64,000 nt of DNA from Aurelia coerulea. Lineage: Eukaryota; Cnidaria; Scyphozoa; Semaeostomeae; Ulmaridae. Shown piece by piece: positions 58,701 through 64,000 of the stretch. Every line of letters starts with the position of its first letter. Position 1 is the stretch's first letter. Made by a program: the position numbers and the translations under genes. The stretch is taken from contig CM076945.1 in assembly GCA_039566865.1 (NCBI GenBank), positions 1,431,001 to 1,495,000 on the forward strand, written 5' to 3'. A model generated the notes under the pieces. That model searched no databases, was not told where the DNA came from, and saw only the letters and a list, made by a program, of their open reading frames with translations.

Positions 58701-59346
58701 CGCGCCCACGAAGGACCGTGGGTGACCATGAAAACAATGATTGCCATAAGATAGAACTTTTTTCAAAAGAAACCACTCATCAGAAAAACTGTTGTAACTT
58801 CTTCAAGAAAATCAAGAAACTCTACTGAAAGCAATCAGAGATCTCAGAGGAAAACAACCAGTATAAAGCTGTATTTGAAGAACATTAATAGAATAAAGAA
58901 AAAATTACCAGAATAAATGAAAATCAGAGTCTTTTGCATGTCTTATAACGCACTCCTTTCTGTGACCGTTGATGATAAAAATCAGATAAAAATGAAGGGA
59001 AATATAGTCTCTCAAACATGACATCTTTAGATTTTATTATTTCAGACAATCTTTTAATCATATATAAAACATGAATTGTAAAATTATATCTGCTGTATAC
59101 CATAGGCATCTTTTTACTCCTTGAGTGGCAGAAAACATTTCATATTTCATAATTTCTGTGCTAGGAAAATAACAACACAGGCCAAGCCTATGATATCTTA
59201 TGATCTGGATTACGTCACGAGATGTCAAAAACTTACCCATGTGGCTTCAACAAGTTTTTCTTTGCTTTTCCATCCCTATCTTCTCTTGCAAACGATTTGC
59301 TCAGGGCACAAGCCAAAATCATTAAAATTACAGCAAGCTTCATCAT
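51208..59346 (-). CDS. Secreted EMI - EGF - cbEGF(x4) - SUEL lectin protein, 9 exons
   Basis: Exons on the minus strand: 59346-59237, 58423-58283, 57490-57381, 56105-56010, 55308-55180, 54162-54019, 53067-52951, 52625-52503, 51521-51208; junction phases agree, 427 residues, stop TGA at 51210-51208. Domains: signal peptide ([20 protein letters not shown]), EMI domain (about 38-120, [13 protein letters not shown] ... FYCCDGW), an EGF (121-152), four cbEGF modules (153-323), each one symmetric 1-1 phase exon with D-x-[ND]-E-C starts and the C-x-[DN]-x4-[FY]-x-C-x-C hydroxylation consensus, and a SUEL/rhamnose-binding lectin domain (324-427; [20 protein letters not shown]). Expected role: calcium-dependent extracellular-matrix or cell-surface protein with sugar binding. 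The second cbEGF has eight cysteines rather than six. I know no named orthologue with this architecture. Confidence 0.9.
51655..51710. repeat. Short minisatellite of GCAAAATGGGTCAC units
   Basis: About three imperfect units, in the last intron of the lectin gene. Confidence 0.75.
52022..52346 (+). other. Orphan coding-like stretch, frame broken
   Basis: One frame reads 29 open codons ([14 protein letters not shown]...) to a stop; another continues for about 80 codons ([20 protein letters not shown]...) to a stop. It may be a decayed gene or retrocopy lying antisense in the last intron of the lectin gene. Family not recognised. Confidence 0.25.
52640..52711. repeat. (TCAA)n microsatellite
   Basis: About 17 units with a few interruptions, just upstream of cbEGF exon 8 on the minus strand. 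Confidence 0.92.
53600..53765 (+). mobile_element. LINE fragment related to 31450-31620
   Basis: Shares GGCGGGCTGTGGAAT, GGCCAATATTCA, AAATCACTCATCTTTT and GAACGAGAATTCCACG with the upstream part of the LINE at 31440-32545, with many changes and stops. Confidence 0.55.
54211..54625. mobile_element. hAT-like non-autonomous element, 415 bp
   Basis: Starts CAGGGCCGAAGCCAG and ends CTGGTATCAGGCCTG. Perfect 8-bp duplication CTGAGGCT at 54203-54210 and 54626-54633. Includes GGGGCGGAGCGCCCC near the left end. Intron of the lectin gene. Confidence 0.85.
55663..55856. repeat. GGGGGTACTTGA-type element, short copy
   Basis: Left end GGGGGGGTACTTGATTTTCA, then CACCCGGCTTTAGAAATTTT and GTGCACATCCCGTTAGCAAA, all matching 43724-44062. 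Confidence 0.6.
56207..56259. repeat. (TA)n-rich imperfect palindrome
   Basis: ATACATATATATATATA, a short break, then TATATATGTAT and a further TATATATAT run. Intron of the lectin gene. Confidence 0.85.
58455..58740. repeat. Foldback element with TCATTGTCACCC ends
   Basis: Left TCATTGTCACCCAGGGTCC and right GGACCGTGGGTGACCATGA are inverted apart from a few bases. The left part recurs at about 20065-20130. In intron 1 of the lectin gene. Confidence 0.65.
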
Positions 59347-60427
59347 TCTTTCACTTGAAGAGATGTCGATTACAGTCAGCTTGGACAAGCCTGTGCTCTT
59401 TTTATTGTCAATATATAAAATTCCGGGTATCATAAACCCGGAAGATAATGACGTACTTCCGCATTTATCATGTAACCACAACTCACAACTGTGTCCACGG
59501 GCGATAGAACACCAAGTACGTATTAGTGTGAAATTTTCATCAGTAGCAAGCCACCTCAACCTATTGTTTTTTGTGTTTTGATTTATTTCTAATAAGTAGT
59601 GAGCCACCTTTTGGCTGGCCGTGAATTAAAAAGTTGTCAGTACTTTTTTTATGTTAAAGTATAACGACGCTCCTGTAAAAGTGTAGCAAGTTATTATCAT
59701 GAAAAGTACTGAATCACCTTAAGTGCAGATCTATCTTGGCCGTAAACCTGCAAAACCATTGGTGGTTAAGGTGGATTTGCATTTACGGCGGCTCCAACTG
59801 AAAATGTTCAAATCAGGGACCAGCGATGTGGGTCACTACTGAGTAAAAATAAATTCAAAACACGGATAAACACTTGGGGTCCTATCGCTCATGCCGTGCC
59901 TGCGCAAATTTTGGAGACACAGTTGTGAATTCAAAGTAGCACTAGACTTGCCCCAAGTCTGTTTTGTCAACTGTAATAAGTCTACCGGAAAGTGACGAAA
60001 TAGACTTGGGGCAAGTCTACAGTAGCACAGGAGAACCCTTGAGAGTTGTTTTATTTGATTCCTGTCTATTCAAAATGTTCCTTAGGTCATTCCCTTATTC
60101 ACTCCCGAGATGATATCCCTAGATCATGTCTCAAAATAATATCCCTAAATGATGTCCCAAAATTATATATCGGCGTTTGTTGAACGGTACAATCACGAAT
60201 AATGCACAAATTTGAATGAATCCCTACCATTTTGAAGCAAAAAGCTAACTTAGATCTGGAAATTTAAATCGGTCTTCTCTTTCTAGAGCCATAATAATTT
60301 TACTTGAAAGATACTTCTGAAAAACTTGAGAAGACTACAAATTTCGTCCTATTTTCAGATGGCAATTGCATAAATCATCTTCTTACAAACTTAAAGAGGC
60401 ACCGAAGAGGCAACCGATATACATCTA

Positions 60428-61146
60428 CAGGGTGTCCTAGTAAAATTGTTCGACGTTTAATTAAATATTAAAAAGTAACGATAAAATGTACAGGCTCCTG
60501 GTTAGATAACCCAGTTCCTAAGATTTTAAATTAATTTTTGACGCCAGAATCTTGTGAAGCCGCCAAGAATTCACCGAGTTACACGCTTTTGAAGTTCAAG
60601 TTTGTGTGAAAGCTGAAACCAGACGTCCCTAACTGACTTGTTCTTCAAAAAGACGTCCAAAAATCGAGGTAAATGAAGACTGTCCAATGTTTTACCCCTC
60701 GTTGACATCAGAGCAAACCAAATAGGACTTCAAAAGTAATTTAATTCTTATAACCGTTACCAAAATTTACTTAAGAATGCAAGCATCCAAACGGGACCAT
60801 TCCAAATTGTGCTCAACTGGATTCCTCCAAGCATCCATAACATTGATTCAATGTTGGAGAAAACTAGTTTATCGAAAATGCGTTTTAAATTCCATTTGAT
60901 TTGCTTTGAATAAACGAGATCTTACTTTCACAAAATATGCAATTTAGGGGCGCCTGGTTTCAGCTTTTGCACACACTTGAACTTCAAAACCTTGTAGCTC
61001 CGTGAACATTCAGCCGATGTGTTAGCTTCTAGTGTCTAAAATCAATTTAGAATCTCAGCAATATGATTATCTTACAATGGAATCTGTTCTTATTTCGTTA
61101 TTTCTTAATATTTAATCAAACGTCGAACAACTTTTGGGACACCCTG
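60428..61146. mobile_element. CAGGGTGTCC-ended long-TIR foldback, copy 2
   Basis: 719 bp; left CAGGGTGTCCTAGTAAAATT, right TTTTGGGACACCCTG. Inverted arms include TTCGACGTTTAATTAAATAT and the AAGTTCAAGTTTGTGTG / CACACACTTGAACTT pair. TA precedes the left end but the right flank is TG, so the duplication is unclear. Arm sequence differs from 8094-8683 except at the tips. Confidence 0.75.
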
Positions 61147-61433
61147 TGAATGTAAGAAGCATATATCTGTCGTTACGTTCAGGTCCATGGAGAACGAATG
61201 CCCACTTTCCTTTTTTGAAGCTGAAACATGGAAAAAGAGTGATCGACATTTTTAGTTTTCTTTTTGGCATGTTAAAAACAACTCGAAAGCAAAATGGCCC
61301 GTAACTCTGGAATGGTATGACAGATTTAGTCTCGTAAACTTCTGTGCCTAAGTTAGGAATTTTGCCACAAAATGATCGCGCGTGCTGTATCAAAATCGGT
61401 TGATAATTCATGCTGGAACATTTTGACGAACTC

Positions 61434-62135
61434 AGCATAGGTTCCAAATCTTTATCTCGGCGTAAAAAGGTGGGTGTAAAATTCAATGACCTATTTCTTC
61501 TGATTGAATGGCTTGAAAGAAACTTTAGATACTTATCTATAAATCTACCGTTGGACTTTTCAGAAACTTTGAATATTTTTGGAAATTACAGCGTATCTTA
61601 CCATGGGTAGTTAGACACTGCTGGTGTGCTTCTATGGAGGAGCGCTGGATGATATGTATCTGCGGAGGAAATATTGTTTAGTACTGCGGAAAACAATATT
61701 TCCTCCGCAGATACATATTATCCAGCGCTCCTACATAGAAGCACACCAGCAGTGTCTAACTACCCATGAACTTACATTTCAACTCATTTGAGGATGTGAC
61801 GTCATCAAATTTATAAATCATAAACCAGATGAGTGAGAGAGTTTTGCTTGACACCATATTGTAGGCATTATTTATGAACTATGGTTTCCTTCGAAATTAT
61901 TTCATGTTACGTCAAACTGTTTAGAAATTACGATGGTTTTGAGTTTTTTTGAAAATTTTTCTTGAATTCTTGAAAAAGAAGAAAAACACTCTAATTCTGA
62001 AAATATTGAAGATTTCAGAAAATTCCAACGGTAGAATTATGGAGAATTGGCTAAAGTTTCTTTGAAGTTATCCAGTTCAAAGAAATAGGTCACTCAATTT
62101 TACACCAGCCTTTTTAAAGATTTGGAACCTATGCT
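61434..62135. mobile_element. Long-TIR element with 9-bp TSD, copy 3, carrying a nested MITE
   Basis: 702 bp; AGCATAGGTTCCAAATC to GATTTGGAACCTATGCT, perfect 9-bp duplication GACGAACTC at 61425-61433 and 62136-62144. Without the nested 167-bp palindrome and its 7-bp duplication it would be 528 bp, close to the 525 bp of 17793-18317. Confidence 0.9.
61602..61768. mobile_element. Palindromic MITE with 7-bp TSD, copy 2 (nested)
   Basis: 167 bp; CATGGGTAGTTAGACACTGC ... CTAACTACCCATG. Flanks ATCTTAC and AACTTAC agree at 6 of 7. The related element at 17793-18317 provides the uninterrupted site (GCGTATTTTACATTTC on the minus strand near 18150), proving the insertion. Confidence 0.9.
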
Positions 62136-62381
62136 GACGAACTCCCGTACATCATTTTTGGGACACCCGGTACATAATCCATATTCTAATTAATGTTCTA
62201 AATTTCCCCTCCGATGCAATAAATAATAGCTCCTTTTACAAAAGAAATGCACGCTTTACTCTTCTAAATATCAATTTCATGATAAAATTTTCCAAATTAA
62301 GATTCTATGATCGATAGGTATATTATACATGAAAAACGACATCATGTCAAAAAAATCTAAATGGGTACAGTTTCTTTCCAG

Positions 62382-62502
62382 TTTCTTCTATGAAACGACT
62401 GGTTATAAATCGTTAATAAAAAATGAATGGGAACAAGAAGTACAAGGAATTAAAGTAAACCTATACTACGTAGATTTGAATGGCGAAATTCCAGCGAATG
62501 TA
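62382..62502 (+). other. Possible orphan exon with START-domain-like sequence
   Basis: Between a good acceptor (TTTCTTTCCAG) and a consensus donor (GTA|GTAAGT) lie 40 open codons including TTGYKSL and VNLYYVDLNGEIPANV, reminiscent of the strand-turn-helix near the end of lipid-binding START domains (TG....., Y..D..G.IP..V). No partner exons were found nearby. It may be an exon relic or chance. Confidence 0.25.
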
Positions 62503-62756
62503 GTAAGTCTAGTTGTAAATGTCCTTAGTGTTGGTAGACAGGTCAAACTTGAGATTAAAACTTCGAAGGTGATTTTCCCCGAGAAGATGCGCCTTGCTGT
62601 ATGTGTCTTCCTTTAAAACTTCAAGGGATGCTCCTCCATGCCCAAAATTCTTGAGCATTAGTAGCTTACGCCCCTGCATTAGTAATTATATTCTTTCAAT
62701 GCTGATAGTCCACTGAAACAAGTCTAGTAAATAGGTGCTACGACCTTTCAAACATG

Positions 62757-62995
62757 GGGTGAGGTGACTGGCCGAGCGGCTTATACAGATTCCGTCATGT
62801 TAAGCTTGGTGAAGTGAGGTCAAACTCCGGATGGATGACCTCTCTTAGGCCTGACCTCCAACTCACCTCGCCGTCCTTCAAAAGGGGCGTTAAACTAGGG
62901 GTCCCATGCCTGGATGCGGCATGCATAGTGGGCTTAAATTAGCTTAAATTAGCTACAAATCCTTCCAGCCTACTTAAAATAAATTACTGAAAAAA
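62757..62995 (+). mobile_element. SINE with 5S rRNA-like promoter, copy 2
   Basis: Starts near GGCCGAGCGGCTTATACAG; includes GGATGGATGACC and the GCCTGGATGCGGCATGCATA block shared with 41663-41911; ends AAATAAATTACTGAAAAAA. The A-box-like segment is more decayed than in copy 1. Confidence 0.75.
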
Positions 62996-63281
62996 AGAAC
63001 ATCTCAATTCTTTTTTGGCGCATCCCATATTCTTTGAAATTTCTTTGCGAGGGTTTCTTCATTTTTCTAGCAATTTCGCCACAAACTTAAAGGATTTCCA
63101 TCCAAAGTTTGCTCAACCTATCCACCGGAAAAAGGATATATAGATATATAATAAAAAGGAACCTACCTTTAAACATCGTAAATTTTAAATCAGGAATCTG
63201 TATATATCTTTTTAAGTCCTAAAATCATTGGTTTCCAATTAATTCCCTACCCACAACGAACGTCAACTGATATATCTGTAG

Positions 63282-64000
63282 TCACGACTTCTTCCCAGCT
63301 GTATTCAACGTTTTCTCTCTTTCCAAAAGTTTCAACTGCAACAGATCGGTGCCACCGAAAACCACTTGTACCACCAAATGGAATAGCGATACAAGCATTC
63401 CAAACCATCTAAAAAGCCAGTAGTAATAAATCAAGTAGAAGACAATAGCAAGAAATGTACACCAAAACAGCAAGGCAAGTTGCATTTTTCTTTTCGCAGC
63501 AATTTCCGTTTCAATCGTGTCACTTGTAGAAATCGAATTATGTTCCATAAACGCACCATCTTTGTAGAATTTCTCTAATCTTTCTTCTTTCTCTGCAAAT
63601 CTTTGGATGCACCAATTATCAAGGGAATCGGAATCTTGCGGCAAACTGTCGATATCATATCGAGTTATGTAGACATGAATTTCACCAGGAAATTTCCCCC
63701 TGAACAAATCCAACTCACCATAACAGAAGCCATTTTTGTAACCAATGGTAACATCATGGACAGATTTCAGGCTACTGTTGCGAAGTTTCTGCACAATGAA
63801 ATTGAAGCCTCGGACTCGTGGGTGCAGAACATATTGATAATGAGGCAGATTATTCTTCTGAGCGAATGAATCGCTCTTCGCTTTTCCATCTCTGCAATAA
63901 TTTGTTCCTTCTGGGAAAATAAGCAGTTGCAAAGGATACTTTATTTCCAAGAAATAATCAAACACTGAATTCAGGTACTTTTTGTCATGTTCCCATCTGC
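63282..64000 (-). CDS. LCLAT1: LCLAT1-type lysophospholipid acyltransferase, C-terminal exon (partial)
   Basis: The open frame runs from the window edge (RWEHDKKYLNSV...) to a stop at 63282-63284, 238 residues. It contains the PlsC/LPLAT motif LLIFPEGTN, VLHPRVRGF, a VHDVTIGY strand, HVYITRYDIDSLP and EKEERLEKFY, in the order found in lysocardiolipin acyltransferase 1, then two hydrophobic segments near the C-terminus (membrane anchoring). Known role: acyl-CoA-dependent remodelling of cardiolipin and phosphatidylinositol at ER/mitochondria-associated membranes. The HX4D catalytic motif would lie in exons beyond the window. AGPAT5 is the nearest alternative. Confidence 0.9.
   Translation of the reverse strand, partial: RWEHDKKYLNSVFDYFLEIKYPLQLLIFPEGTNYCRDGKAKSDSFAQKNNLPHYQYVLHPRVRGFNFIVQKLRNSSLKSVHDVTIGYKNGFCYGELDLFRGKFPGEIHVYITRYDIDSLPQDSDSLDNWCIQRFAEKEERLEKFYKDGAFMEHNSISTSDTIETEIAAKRKMQLALLFWCTFLAIVFYLIYYYWLFRWFGMLVSLFHLVVQVVFGGTDLLQLKLLEREKTLNTAGKKS

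Larger units (their letters stand above)
59347..63281. other. Intergenic region, lectin gene to LCLAT1-like gene
   Basis: Upstream of the lectin gene and downstream of the acyltransferase gene. Apart from the mobile elements, SINE and possible orphan exon listed separately, I see no gene. Confidence 0.6.

Noticed and set aside
59121..59607. Longer minus-strand ORF beginning upstream of the lectin signal peptide
   Set aside because: The ATG at 59346 directly precedes a canonical signal peptide, and the upstream residues are not signal-like; treated as 5' UTR.

Overview
The window is animal nuclear DNA. Genes are split by spliceosomal introns with consensus GT..AG junctions, and introns and intergenic space are AT-rich and crowded with short inverted-repeat transposons, SINEs and 5'-truncated LINEs. 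The protein repertoire (a novel PKC of epsilon/eta type; a secreted EMI/EGF/SUEL-lectin protein; NRDE2; an LCLAT1-type acyltransferase) fits a marine invertebrate, and a cnidarian is my best guess. Nothing in the window proves the phylum. Exon boundaries below come from reading acceptor and donor sites and checking that codon phases match; each of the three complete models closes without an internal stop.

Layout. (1) 952-16761, plus strand: NRDE2, eight coding exons, 1188 codons plus stop. Its introns hold two 8-bp-TSD hAT-like MITEs with a related third, a 590-bp TA-flanked foldback element, a LINE 3' end, a tRNA-derived SINE, and an inverted, nearly identical, stop-free copy of part of its own exon 5 (13701-14113). 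(2) 16762-24765: intergenic, mostly nested foldback elements. (3) 24766-47789, plus strand: novel PKC, 16 coding exons, 713 residues, with C2, pseudosubstrate, C1A, C1B and kinase domains all readable; intron 1 is about 9 kb and repeat-rich. (4) 47790-51207: 3' flank of PKC, an unresolved ORF, and degenerate tandem copies of the end of the neighbouring lectin exon. (5) 51208-59346, minus strand: nine-exon gene for a 427-residue secreted protein, signal peptide - EMI - EGF - four calcium-binding EGFs - C-terminal SUEL lectin domain. (6) 59347-63281: intergenic, with nested long-TIR elements, a possible orphan START-like exon and a 5S-like SINE. (7) 63282-64000, minus strand: the last exon of an LCLAT1-type lysophospholipid acyltransferase, cut by the window edge.

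The genes do not form an obvious functional cluster. The observations most worth following are: the inverted self-copy inside NRDE2, whose family acts in nuclear RNA silencing and surveillance; the EMI-EGF-SUEL architecture with a downstream array of decayed terminal-exon copies; tyrosine instead of tryptophan at the diacylglycerol-affinity position of both PKC C1 domains; and several long-TIR element families for which target-site duplications (9, 8, 7 and TA) can be read directly, including nested insertions that give relative ages.
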